From Peptococcaceae bacterium (GTDB taxonomy: Bacteria; Bacillota; Desulfotomaculia; Desulfotomaculales; Desulfocucumaceae): a stretch of DNA of 38,901 bases. The stretch's first letter is position 1. Each line of letters starts with the position of its first letter. Shown here one piece after another: positions 22,785-30,778 of the stretch. The translations under genes and the position numbers were made by a program. The stretch is from contig JAILZP010000027.1 of the NCBI GenBank assembly GCA_023512435.1, positions 1 through 38,901 of the forward strand, in the 5' to 3' direction. The notes under the pieces were generated by a model. That model searched no databases. It worked only from the letters and a program-made list of their open reading frames with translations, and was not told where the DNA came from.

Positions 22785-23933
22785 TCAGTCCACTTTGCCC
22801 TTCTCGCCGATGGTCACGTCTATCGACATTTTTTTGCCCCCCCGGTAGATACCCACCACCGCCTTCTGGCCCGGCTGCATTTTGCCCACCAGGTCGGTCA
22901 GGTCCCCGGCGTTGGCCACCTTGTTGTTGTTGATTTCAACGATAACATCCCCGTGGGTGATCCCCGCATTGTCCGCCGGACCACCCTCCACCACCGAGGT
23001 GACCACCGCCCCTTCGGACCGGTCCAGCTTCAAACTCTGGGCTATTTCCTTGTTCAGCGACTGAATGTACACTCCCAGCCAGGGGCGGGTAATCTTGCCC
23101 TGGTTGATAAGGGAGTCCAGCACCGGCTTCACGGTGCTGGTGGGGATGGCGAACCCGATGCCCTGGGCCGAGGCGCTCACCGCGGTGTTGATGCCGATAA
23201 CCTGCCCCCGGGTGTTCAAGAGCGGCCCTCCGCTGTTCCCCGGGTTGATTGAGGCGTCGGTCTGGAGGAGATTTTTGTACTGCCTGTCCTGTACCGTGAT
23301 CGGGCGCCCCTTGGCGCTGATCACACCCACGGTGACGGTGTGGTCAAGCCCCTGGGGGTTGCCGATGGCGATGGCCCATTCACCCACCCTGACATTGTCG
23401 GAATCCCCCAGTTCAAGGTAGGGCAGGTCGTTGCCCGCGTTAATTTTCAGTACCGCCAGGTCCAGCTCAAAGTCCGACCCCACCAGGGTGGCTGGAACAG
23501 GCTTATCCCTGCCCGCCATGGTCACCTCGATTTTCGTTGCGCCGCTGATCACATGCTCGTTGGTGAGAATATAGCCGTCCTTGCTGATGATGAAGCCCGA
23601 CCCCATTCCCGTGGTGTACCTGGGACCGGTATCAGGTATCCTGTTCCCGAAAAACTGCCTGAAAAAGGGGTCGTTGAAAAACGGGTCAATAAACCGCCCC
23701 CTGGATTCAATCGTGGTCTCAATCATAACCACCGCCGGGCTGGTTTTGTCCACAATGTCCGCAATCAGGCCTGTTCCGACAGGGTTAACCGGATCACCCG
23801 CCCCGGGCTGGGTTGTGGCCATGGAAGGGATGACCGGAAACAGGTAAAAAGCCGCCCCGGCAACCAGGACCCCGACTACGAAAGCGGCAATAATGAATAT
23901 CCCCGCTTTTCTTCTCTCTTTCTTGGTACACAT
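22785..23933 (-). CDS. HtrA/DegP-type serine protease, membrane-anchored
   Basis: 382 residues from ATG 23933 (GGGAGG 8 nt upstream). An N-terminal anchor helix (about 11-35) is followed by a trypsin-like domain with the full triad: H127 (LTNEHVISG), D158 (FELDLAVLKI) and S234 (NPGNSGGPLLN). A C-terminal PDZ domain (about 285-375) contains SVVEGGPADNAGITHGDVIVEINN. These proteases degrade or refold damaged extracytoplasmic proteins. The linker FIDPFFNDPFFRQFFG is typical of the family. The gene precedes, on the same strand, a two-component system, as in CssRS-htrA arrangements of Bacillus. It is 112 nt downstream of the Na/Pi transporter gene. Confidence 0.95.
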   Translation of the reverse strand: MCTKKERRKAGIFIIAAFVVGVLVAGAAFYLFPVIPSMATTQPGAGDPVNPVGTGLIADIVDKTSPAVVMIETTIESRGRFIDPFFNDPFFRQFFGNRIPDTGPRYTTGMGSGFIISKDGYILTNEHVISGATKIEVTMAGRDKPVPATLVGSDFELDLAVLKINAGNDLPYLELGDSDNVRVGEWAIAIGNPQGLDHTVTVGVISAKGRPITVQDRQYKNLLQTDASINPGNSGGPLLNTRGQVIGINTAVSASAQGIGFAIPTSTVKPVLDSLINQGKITRPWLGVYIQSLNKEIAQSLKLDRSEGAVVTSVVEGGPADNAGITHGDVIVEINNNKVANAGDLTDLVGKMQPGQKAVVGIYRGGKKMSIDVTIGEKGKVD

Positions 23934-24045
23934 GGCACAAACCTCCCCGTTCTTATGTTTGATACTGACAGTATGGCGAAAAAACCTTAAAATACAATTA
24001 AAAATCAATAAGATAATAATAAAATTATCCAAATACCGGGCCGGT

Positions 24046-25701
24046 TTATTCCTCCTGCATGACCACCCTTTCCCCGCTGGCCGTGAGGTCCATTCCCTCG
24101 TTGGCCACTTCCCAGGCTATATTGCGCACGTGCTCGCTGATGCGCAGGAAGGCGTTGATTAAATCCAGATGAACCGCCCCGGCCTCCTCCGAACCGCTGC
24201 CCACCCGCAGCCGGTGGATGTGCAGGACCCGCAGGTGCCTTTCCATCTTGGTAATCTCGGGCTGCAGTCTGTATGCCTTCTCGGCCAGTTCGCGGTTGCT
24301 GGTGACGAAGGCGGTGTTGGTCATCTGCATGAGTTCGCAGACCCTCTTGTGCATGATGGATATCTCGTCCCAGCCCTCCTCGGAAAAATTGCACTGGCCG
24401 TCTATCTTGCACTGGGCCAGATAGGTCACGTTTTTTTCGATGATGTCGCCGATATGTTCCAGGTCGTTGACGATGTTGATCAGGCCCATGCATTTAATGA
24501 ATTCCTGCCTGGAGTGCGGCTGACGCAAAACATTGGTCAGGTACTCGCTTATTTCCTTAAAAAGTATATCCACCCGCTCCTCCTTCTTGGCCACCTGGTT
24601 GAGCAGCGAAACATCGTTCTTCTCCAGAATCCCGGCGATGTCCTTGGTCATATCGAAAACATAGTCGAATGTCCGGTTGATCTCCTTGGTGGCCAGGCCC
24701 AGGGCGATGGCCGGAGTATTGATCAGCTTGATGTCCAGGTAGCGGGGGCGGAATGTCTCCCTGGACTCCTTCCTGTCCGGCAAAAGCCTGGACAGCAGTA
24801 TTTCGAACTGGGTGATGAAGGGAATGAAAAGGATCGCTATGGCGATGTTGAAAAATGTGTGCACGTTGGCCACCTGGTATCCCACTGAGGAGGTTATCCT
24901 CTCCATGAGCCCGGCAAAGGGGGTTACGAAGGGCAGGAAAAGGATCACCCCGGCCACCTTGAACAGCAGGTGGGCGGTGGCCACCCTCTGTGCCGGCCGG
25001 GGAGAACCCAGGCTGGAAAGGACGGCGGTAAAGGAAGTGCCTATGTTCGCCCCGAAAAGCAGGTAAATCGCCGCGTGCAGGGTAATCAGGTGCTGCATGC
25101 CCAAAACCATTATGATGCCCACCGACGCCGCGCTGCTGTGAATTAAAAAGGTAAACAGTGCCGCCAGGATCATGGCCAGGACCGGCCGGTCGCCCATCTG
25201 GGCCATCAACTGCGGGAAAAAGGGGTCTTCCCGCAGCGGATACATGACCTCGGACATTATTTTAAGGCCCAGGAAAAGGAGCCCGAAGCCCATCAGGACC
25301 TGGCCGTAGCGGCGAAAGCGCTCCCGCTTGGTGAAAAATATGATGCTGGCGCCCAGCCCGACTATGGGCAGGGCAATCTCGGTGACCTTGAGGGCGATCA
25401 GCTGGGCCGTCACCGTGGTGCCTATGTCGGCCCCCAGGATAACTCCCAGGGTCTGTTTTAAGGTCATAATGCCCGCGCTGGTAAGCCCCACCAGGATCAC
25501 TGTGGTGGCCGTGCTGCTCTGGAACAGAATGGTAACCGACGCCCCCACCGCCAGCGCGCTGATCCGGTTGTGGGTCAGGGTGCTCATAATGGTGCGCAGC
25601 CGGGCGCCGGCTATTTTCTGCAGTCCTTCGCTGAGGATCTGCATGCCGTACAGCAGCAGCCCCATGCCCCCCACCAGGCCGAGAAAAACATGACCCCACA
25701 T
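24046..25701 (-). CDS. Na/Pi cotransporter (NptA/PF02690) with PhoU-like C-terminal domain
   Basis: 551 residues. The start ATG 25701 opens with MWGHVFLGLVGGMGLLLYGM, a standard family beginning; a longer frame to 25782 lacks a ribosome site. Two inverted PF02690 repeats carry the QSS-type motifs FQSSTATTVILVGL (about 80-93) and FLIHSSAASVGIIMVLG. The C-terminal 200 residues are helical, with two PhoU-like repeats (KEISEYLTNVLRQPHSRQEF; LEHIGDIIEKNV). Members import phosphate with sodium or export it. The PhoU tail is thought to regulate this. It sits divergent from the iron-sulfur protein gene and upstream of htrA. Confidence 0.9.
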   Translation of the reverse strand: MWGHVFLGLVGGMGLLLYGMQILSEGLQKIAGARLRTIMSTLTHNRISALAVGASVTILFQSSTATTVILVGLTSAGIMTLKQTLGVILGADIGTTVTAQLIALKVTEIALPIVGLGASIIFFTKRERFRRYGQVLMGFGLLFLGLKIMSEVMYPLREDPFFPQLMAQMGDRPVLAMILAALFTFLIHSSAASVGIIMVLGMQHLITLHAAIYLLFGANIGTSFTAVLSSLGSPRPAQRVATAHLLFKVAGVILFLPFVTPFAGLMERITSSVGYQVANVHTFFNIAIAILFIPFITQFEILLSRLLPDRKESRETFRPRYLDIKLINTPAIALGLATKEINRTFDYVFDMTKDIAGILEKNDVSLLNQVAKKEERVDILFKEISEYLTNVLRQPHSRQEFIKCMGLINIVNDLEHIGDIIEKNVTYLAQCKIDGQCNFSEEGWDEISIMHKRVCELMQMTNTAFVTSNRELAEKAYRLQPEITKMERHLRVLHIHRLRVGSGSEEAGAVHLDLINAFLRISEHVRNIAWEVANEGMDLTASGERVVMQEE

Positions 25702-26030
25702 GATACCATCTCTTCTCTCGTTAAATAATACTAAGATTATGAATACAGCTATAAAAGTGTTAAGTTCGATGGAGTCCGTCAAAATCCTTCAACAACGTGG
25801 AATATCAAGGGACGGCAAGCCGGAAGGAAAACAGTCAACCGGTTAAGGATTTAGAACCATACCCTTATTTTATCGCAAATTTCTCAAAATGGGTGGCGGA
25901 AATTTATGAAGGAATTGAAGCCGCACCCCGGCCCCGGAATGTCGCAGGCGCATTAAGTTTATGTTTACATGTTATTTATTATTATGTTATTATAAAACTA
26001 CTTAAATTTTGGAAAGGAGGCATTACTAAA
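25702..26030 (+). promoter_or_regulatory. Divergent promoter region; TTTACA-N18-TATTAT before the iron-sulfur gene
   Basis: The 329-bp gap has no supported gene. It becomes strongly AT-rich toward the right. TTTACA (25964-25969), 18 nt, TATTAT (25988-25993) could be a sigma-A promoter for the gene at 26031, 37 nt further on. A plus frame open from 25797 through the gap joins the gene, but the AAAGGAGG at 26011-26018 marks the later start. Confidence 0.35.
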
Positions 26031-27128
26031 ATGGGCCATCTGTTTAACGCCAAGGAGGAAGTCTACCGGGCGCTGGCCGATCGCCTGAACAAAAATCCCG
26101 TGGGCGCACCGGTAAACGAGATCCTGATGGAGATACTGCACCGCCTGTACACAGAAAGTGAGGCCCTGGTCGGCGGAAAATTTCCCCTTTTGCCCATGAC
26201 CATTGACAAAATCGCCCAGGTTACCGGAATAAAAGAGGACGAACTGAAAACAACCCTGGAGGGCATGGCCCGGAAAGGGCTGGTGCTGGACCTGCCCCGC
26301 CGGGACGGCACATACTACATGCTGGCCCCGATGGTGGTGGGTTTTTTTGAATACACCTTCATGCGGGTAAGGGACGACATAAACATGAAGGAACTGGCCG
26401 GACTGTTCGACAGGTACTTTCACAGCGACGGGGTAAAGGAAGAGATTTTCGGCGGCGGCACCAAGATGTTTCACACCCTGGTATATGAAAAACTCATCCC
26501 GGCCGCCGTGGAAACAGAGGTGTTGAGCTATGAGAGGGCCTCCGAAATTATCCGCCAGTCCGGAGGGGGGGCGCTTTCCATGTGCTCATGCCGCCATAAG
26601 GCCAGCCACCTGGGAACGGCCTGCGACGCGCCGGTGGAGGATGTCTGCACCTCCTTGGGCAACGCCGCCAAATGGCTGATCAGCCGCGGAATGGGCCGGC
26701 CCGCCACGGTGGACGACCTGCTGCGGGTGCTGGACCGGACGGAAGAGCTGGGCCTGGTGCACCTGGGCGACAATGTGCTTAAGAACCCCGCCTACATATG
26801 CCACTGCTGCGGCTGCTGCTGCCAGGTGATGAAAGCCATCAAGGCGGGGGTGAACGCCGTCCACCCGAGCAATTTCATCCCCTCCCCGGACCCGGACCAG
26901 TGCACCGGCTGCGGGACCTGCGCGGAAAGCTGCCATATAGGGGCCATCGCCATGGAAGGGGAACAGACTCCGGCCGTGAACGAAAAAATCTGCATCGGCT
27001 GCGGCGTGTGTTCGGCTGCCTGCCCCACCGGGGCGCTGACCATGTCACGCCGGCCGGTCTTGCACACACCTCCCGAAAGCAAGCAGGAACAGTTCCTCCG
27101 CATCGCCCGGGAAAAGGGGCGGATTTAA
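26031..27128 (+). CDS. Iron-sulfur protein with winged-helix-like N-terminus, C-x-C region and two ferredoxin clusters
   Basis: 365 residues from ATG 26031 (AAAGGAGG at 26011-26018). Residues 1-115 are helical and winged-helix-like (MTIDKIAQVTGIKEDEL, GMARKGLVLDL). The middle has CSCRHK (185-190) with C198 and C206, a possible Fe-S or metal site. CHCCGCCC (257-264) is a dense cysteine cluster. Two [4Fe-4S] ferredoxin motifs follow: C291-C294-C297-C301 and C321-C324-C327-C331. It is probably a soluble electron carrier or redox-sensing protein. I have seen this layout in anaerobes beside acyl-CoA, reductase and glycerol genes, but no function is established. The terminator after it marks a single-gene unit. 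Confidence 0.82.
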   Translation: MGHLFNAKEEVYRALADRLNKNPVGAPVNEILMEILHRLYTESEALVGGKFPLLPMTIDKIAQVTGIKEDELKTTLEGMARKGLVLDLPRRDGTYYMLAPMVVGFFEYTFMRVRDDINMKELAGLFDRYFHSDGVKEEIFGGGTKMFHTLVYEKLIPAAVETEVLSYERASEIIRQSGGGALSMCSCRHKASHLGTACDAPVEDVCTSLGNAAKWLISRGMGRPATVDDLLRVLDRTEELGLVHLGDNVLKNPAYICHCCGCCCQVMKAIKAGVNAVHPSNFIPSPDPDQCTGCGTCAESCHIGAIAMEGEQTPAVNEKICIGCGVCSAACPTGALTMSRRPVLHTPPESKQEQFLRIAREKGRI

Positions 27129-27132
27129 CGAC

Positions 27133-27176
27133 GCTGGGCCGTCCCAGGCAATACCTATGGGACGGCCCAGCTTTAT
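27133..27176. terminator. Strong bidirectional terminator-like hairpin
   Basis: Perfect 14-bp stem: GCTGGGCCGTCCCA (27133-27146) with TGGGACGGCCCAGC (27158-27171), 11-nt loop, then TTTAT. It separates the convergent iron-sulfur and acyl-CoA synthetase genes and ends 18 nt from the latter's stop. Confidence 0.8.
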
Positions 27177-27193
27177 AAAACCGTCTCGACGAT

Positions 27194-28780
27194 TTAACTG
27201 TAATGCCCGGCAAACTGTTTTCTGAGCTCGTGCTTCTTGACTTTGCCGGTGCTGGTGCGGGGCAGGTCGTCAACGAAAATCACCGATTTAGGCACCTGGA
27301 ACCCGCCCAGTTCCTGCCTGCACCAGTTGATCACCTCATCCCCGGTGAGGCCGCTGCCCTTCCGGGGCACCACCACGGCGGTGACCGCCTCGGCCCAGTG
27401 CGGGTGGGGCAGCCCGATGACGGCGGCGGCCTCCACCTTGGGATGGGCCAGGATAGCGGCCTCCACCTTGATCGAGGGCACGTTTTCACCGCCGGTCTTG
27501 ATCATGTCCTTCTTGCGGTCCACGAAGACCAGCATGCCGTCCCGGTCCACATAGCCCAGGTCCCCGGAGTGGTGCCAGCCGAATTTCCCGGCCTGTCCGG
27601 TGGCCTCCGGATCCTTAAAGTATCCCTCCATGACTCCGGGCCCACGCCATACAATCTCGCCCACCTGTTCCGGCGGCAGGATGTTCCCGTCGTCGTCCAC
27701 CACCGCAGTGTCGTAACCGGGCGAGGACATGCCCCAGATATTGCCCTCCTTTTCCGGATACCAGCCGGGATTGAAGTAGTTGGTGGCGGGATAGGCCTCG
27801 GTCTGTCCGGTACCCAATATAAAGGTGGCGTTGATCCTTTTCCGGGCGTCCTCCAGGGTGCGCCGGTCCATGGGCGTCATGGCATAGAGGCAGGTCTGCA
27901 GGCTGGACAGGTCGTAGTTGTTCACGGCCGGGTGGTCCAACAGGTAGCGGTACATCATGGGCAGGGCAAAGAGCCAGGTGACCCTTTCGGCCTGGATGGT
28001 TTTCATCAGCCCCTCCGGATCAAAGCTCCTGATGACAACCGACTTGGAGCACGCCAGGAGGGCGGTGGTCAGCAGGGTGTGCTGGGCGCAGTGGAAAATG
28101 GGCATCATGGTGGTAACCACGCTGTCCTGGTCGATTTTCAACTCGATGGTGTTCTGCAAGGCCGCAACGTAGACATTCAGGTTGGAAATCATGACCCCCT
28201 TGGGCATGGCGGTGGTGCCGCTGGTGTACATGATCTGGAGGATGTCCCTGTCTTCGATGATTACATCCTCGATCTCGGCCCCATCCGCCCCGGCGATAAA
28301 ATCGTTGAAGTCCACAAAGGGATCCTGGGGCTGCTGGCCGGAAACCGGGAGGGAGATAAAGTGCTTGATGTTTGGAACGTGGTCCAGGTGCTTGGCCAGC
28401 AGGGGGACAAAGGCGTCGTCGACAATCAGGGCCTTTGCCTCGGAGTGGTTCAGGACATAGGCCAGTTCCCGGGGGTTCAGGCCGGGGTTCACCGGGACAG
28501 AGACAAAACCCCCCTTGGCCAGGCCGTACAGCGAAATCACGTACTCGGTGGAGTTGAGGCAGATGGCGGCCACCCGGTCCCCCTTCCGCAGGCCCAGGCC
28601 GCGCACTGCCCTGGCAAAGCGGTTGCAGGCCCCGTTCAGCTGGTGAAAGGTGAGACTTTTCCTCTCCCCGCCCCGGTATTCAACCACGGCCTCCTTGTGG
28701 GGCCGGCGTCCGGCAGACCGGCGCAGGATGTCGCCCACCGCCACCCGGTGGATAAGGTTATGGCTTAGTTTGGGATCCAT
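27194..28780 (-). CDS. AMP-forming acyl-CoA synthetase/ligase
   Basis: 528 residues from ATG 28780 (GAGGAGG six bases upstream). Signature P-loop YTSGTTAMPKGV (about residues 203-214) is followed by MPIFHCAQHTL, LGTGQTEAYPATNYF, and a C-terminal hinge WHHSGDLGYVDRDGM with VDRKKDMIKTGGENV. The catalytic lysine region LPRTSTGKVKKHELR lies at the end. It activates a carboxylic acid to its CoA ester with ATP, giving AMP and pyrophosphate. As the first chemical step for free acids, it fits the carboxylase-dehydrogenase cluster upstream on the same strand, about 200 nt away. The substrate is not predictable. The family includes medium-chain, aromatic and branched acids. Confidence 0.92.
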   Translation of the reverse strand: MDPKLSHNLIHRVAVGDILRRSAGRRPHKEAVVEYRGGERKSLTFHQLNGACNRFARAVRGLGLRKGDRVAAICLNSTEYVISLYGLAKGGFVSVPVNPGLNPRELAYVLNHSEAKALIVDDAFVPLLAKHLDHVPNIKHFISLPVSGQQPQDPFVDFNDFIAGADGAEIEDVIIEDRDILQIMYTSGTTAMPKGVMISNLNVYVAALQNTIELKIDQDSVVTTMMPIFHCAQHTLLTTALLACSKSVVIRSFDPEGLMKTIQAERVTWLFALPMMYRYLLDHPAVNNYDLSSLQTCLYAMTPMDRRTLEDARKRINATFILGTGQTEAYPATNYFNPGWYPEKEGNIWGMSSPGYDTAVVDDDGNILPPEQVGEIVWRGPGVMEGYFKDPEATGQAGKFGWHHSGDLGYVDRDGMLVFVDRKKDMIKTGGENVPSIKVEAAILAHPKVEAAAVIGLPHPHWAEAVTAVVVPRKGSGLTGDEVINWCRQELGGFQVPKSVIFVDDLPRTSTGKVKKHELRKQFAGHYS

Positions 28781-28889
28781 ACACATCCTCCTCTTCATTT
28801 ATCAGATTGGATGACCATGTTGCCCCCGCCGCCGTTTCACCGCTTTTGGTCAGGTCACAAGCCTCTTGGCCTCTCTCACCTCCATTCAT
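28758..28889 (-). CDS. Possible 43-aa leader ORF overlapping the acyl-CoA synthetase start
   Basis: ATG 28889, stop 28758, overlapping the synthetase start by 23 nt in another frame. It begins MNGGERGQEACDLTKSGETA. An AAGAGG lies 5 nt before the ATG. Overlap of this kind allows translational coupling, and the gene carries GGAGGTGAG inside. It may be chance. The rest of the gap (28,890-28,941) holds nothing I can name. Confidence 0.25.
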   Translation of the reverse strand: MNGGERGQEACDLTKSGETAAGATWSSNLINEEEDVYGSQTKP

Positions 28890-28941
28890 AAGGGCCTCTT
28901 GTTCTTTTATTCTGACTTTTCTGAATGTTGGCCTTATATAA

Positions 28942-28973
28942 CAAGGATAGCCGAATCATTATGACTATCCTTG
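28942..28973 (-). terminator. Hairpin downstream of the MaoC-like gene
   Basis: Perfect 9-bp inverted repeat CAAGGATAG (28942-28950) and CTATCCTTG (28965-28973), 14-nt loop. Read from the minus strand it lies 24 nt past the MaoC stop and is followed by TTATAT, a weak T tract. It may end or attenuate the catabolic operon before the synthetase gene. Confidence 0.45.
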
Positions 28974-28996
28974 CAGTCGCAACCTGCCCAAAACGC

Positions 28997-29464
28997 TTAT
29001 TGGGGCTTTTTGTTTATTGCCGCCTTCAAAATGGCAGTGCTGCATACCTCGTTGCGCTGGTTTTTTATTTCCTGCCTGACGGTGATTACCCCGAAGGCGC
29101 CCTTGTCCTGCTTTTCAATCAGCTCGGCTTCCACCCTGAGGGTGTCCCCGATAAAGGTGGGAGCGGTGAACCGCACCTTGTCCATGCCGTAAAAGGCAAC
29201 CACCACGCCGGGCTTCATCGGCACCAGGCCTGTGGCCACGCTCATCACCAGCATACCGTGGGCTATACGCCGGCCGAACATGGTGCCGGCGGCAAACTCC
29301 CTGTCCGTATGCAGCGGATACCAGTCCCCGCTGAAGGCGGCAAAATTGACTATGTCGGCCTCGGTTATGGTCCGTCCCCTGGAGACCGCCCGCATGCCCA
29401 CCTCCAGTTCTTCGAAATACCTGTCCAGCACTTTATACCCCCCGTTTCCTTTTTTCATCATCAC
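28997..29464 (-). CDS. MaoC-like (R)-specific enoyl-CoA hydratase
   Basis: 155 residues in the longest frame; starts GTG 29464, ATG 29461 or ATG 29458 are all possible. The single hot-dog domain carries the hydratase motif AAFSGDWYPLHTD (catalytic D47 and H52) and FGRRIAHGML. It adds water to the double bond of an enoyl-CoA. The start overlaps the stop of the acyl-CoA dehydrogenase (TGATG at 29463-29459), so translation is coupled. In the pathway it could hydrate the product of the dehydrogenases or of the carboxylase. No crotonase-type hydratase is seen in the window. Confidence 0.9.
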   Translation of the reverse strand: MMMKKGNGGYKVLDRYFEELEVGMRAVSRGRTITEADIVNFAAFSGDWYPLHTDREFAAGTMFGRRIAHGMLVMSVATGLVPMKPGVVVAFYGMDKVRFTAPTFIGDTLRVEAELIEKQDKGAFGVITVRQEIKNQRNEVCSTAILKAAINKKPQ

Positions 29465-30606
29465 CTAATCATTCTGTCGGCGATTATCTCCTTCATGATC
29501 TCGGTTGTTCCGCCGCCGATGGTGCCTATCCTGGCGTCCCGCCAGTAGCGCTGGACGGGGTACTCCATCATGTACCCGTAGCCGCCGTGGATCTGCACCG
29601 CCTCGTCGGTGACCCGGTTGGCCGCCTCGCAGGCGTATATCTTGGCCATGGCCACCGCCGTGACCGCGTCCTCCCCGGCCACGAACAGCGACAGGGCATG
29701 GTAAGTCAGGCAGCGGGCGGTCTCGATCAGGGCCGCCATGTCGGCTATCTTGTGCCTGGTCGCCTGGAACTTGGCCAGGGGCCTGCCGAACTGGACCCTC
29801 TGGTGGGAGTAATTGATGGCCTCCTCCATGGCCAGCTGGGCGCCCGACACCGCCCCCAGGGCCATGATCAGCCTTTCCCAGGCGAAGTTCTGCATTATGT
29901 AGTAGAAGCCGGCGTTTTCCTCGCCCACCAGGTTTGCCTTGGGCACCGGGCAGTCCTCAAAGATCAGCTCGCCGGTGTCCGACGCCCCCCACCCCAGCTT
30001 ATCCAGCTTCTTGGCCACGCTGAATCCCGGCGTTCCCTTTTCGATGACCAAAAGGCTGATGCCCCTGTGGCCGGCCCCGGGGTCGGTCTTGACGGCGGTC
30101 ACCACATAGTCCGCCCGCACGCCGTTGGTGATGAATATTTTGCTTCCGTTGACCACGTAGTGGTCCCCGGCGTCCCGGGCCACAGTCTGTATGGAAGCCA
30201 CGTCCGACCCGGCGTTGGGCTCGGTGATGCCCAGGGCCCCTATTTTCTCGCCGCTGATGGTGGGCGGCAAAAACCTCCTTTTCAATTCCTCGCTGCCGAA
30301 CCTGTAAATATGCGGTCCTGCCAAGCAGACGCTGGCCCCGAGGCCGGCCTGCACCCCGCCCGAACCGCAGCGGGCCAGTTCCTCGATAAACACGGCCCCC
30401 GCCAGGTAATCCACTCCGCTGCCGCCGTATTCCTCAGGATAGGTAAGCCCCAGAAACCCCAGTTCTCCTGCCCTGGCAAAAACCTCCCGGGGAAACTCCC
30501 CCTTTTCCTCCCACTCTTCCACGCGGGGCTTGATCTCCTTTTCCACCCAGCTGCGCACGCTCCTGCGCAGCATATCGTGCTCCTCCCTGAACAGCCAGTG
30601 GGCCAT
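29461..30606 (-). CDS. Acyl-CoA dehydrogenase 2
   Basis: 381 residues from ATG 30606 (AAGGAGG seven bases upstream). It shows acyl-CoA dehydrogenase signatures: LGITEPNAGSDVASIQT (FAD/substrate site) and QIHGGYGYMMEYPVQRYWRDAR. The C-terminal position that holds the catalytic glutamate in MCAD is glycine here (IGGGTTEI). The base is then likely the Glu in WERLIMALG (helix G), as in isovaleryl-CoA and long-chain types, which suits branched substrates. It oxidises an acyl-CoA with transfer of electrons to ETF. It is about half identical by eye to the next gene upstream (30779-31924), sharing the same operon. Confidence 0.94.
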   Translation of the reverse strand: MAHWLFREEHDMLRRSVRSWVEKEIKPRVEEWEEKGEFPREVFARAGELGFLGLTYPEEYGGSGVDYLAGAVFIEELARCGSGGVQAGLGASVCLAGPHIYRFGSEELKRRFLPPTISGEKIGALGITEPNAGSDVASIQTVARDAGDHYVVNGSKIFITNGVRADYVVTAVKTDPGAGHRGISLLVIEKGTPGFSVAKKLDKLGWGASDTGELIFEDCPVPKANLVGEENAGFYYIMQNFAWERLIMALGAVSGAQLAMEEAINYSHQRVQFGRPLAKFQATRHKIADMAALIETARCLTYHALSLFVAGEDAVTAVAMAKIYACEAANRVTDEAVQIHGGYGYMMEYPVQRYWRDARIGTIGGGTTEIMKEIIADRMIR

Positions 30607-30640
30607 AATCAATCCTCCTTATCCTGACAATATATCCCGT

Positions 30641-30772
30641 CAGAATTCAGAAGACAGGAGTCAGAATTCAGAATTATCAGGGCATTTCCTATATGCAACT
30701 TTTAAACGCACCCAAGTACCCGGCCTTTCATTCTGGATTCTGGATTCTGGATTCTGAATTCTGGATTCTGAC
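30641..30772. repeat. Two inverted heptad blocks (CAGAATT and TTCTGGA) around a 55-bp spacer
   Basis: Block A, 30641-30675: CAGAATT, CAGAAGA, CAGGAGT, CAGAATT, CAGAATT. Block B, 30731-30772: TTCTGGA three times, TTCTGAA, TTCTGGA, TTCTGAC. Block B is nearly the reverse complement of block A, so the transcript can form a long imperfect hairpin. Block B ends 6 nt from the upstream gene's stop codon (30779-30781). Confidence 0.9.
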
Positions 30773-30778
30773 CCATTT

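Noticed and set aside
27203-28768. 521-codon plus-strand frame antisense to the acyl-CoA synthetase
   Set aside because: No known motif, odd composition rich in G, H, V, Q, and it mirrors a clearly real gene of GC-rich codon usage.
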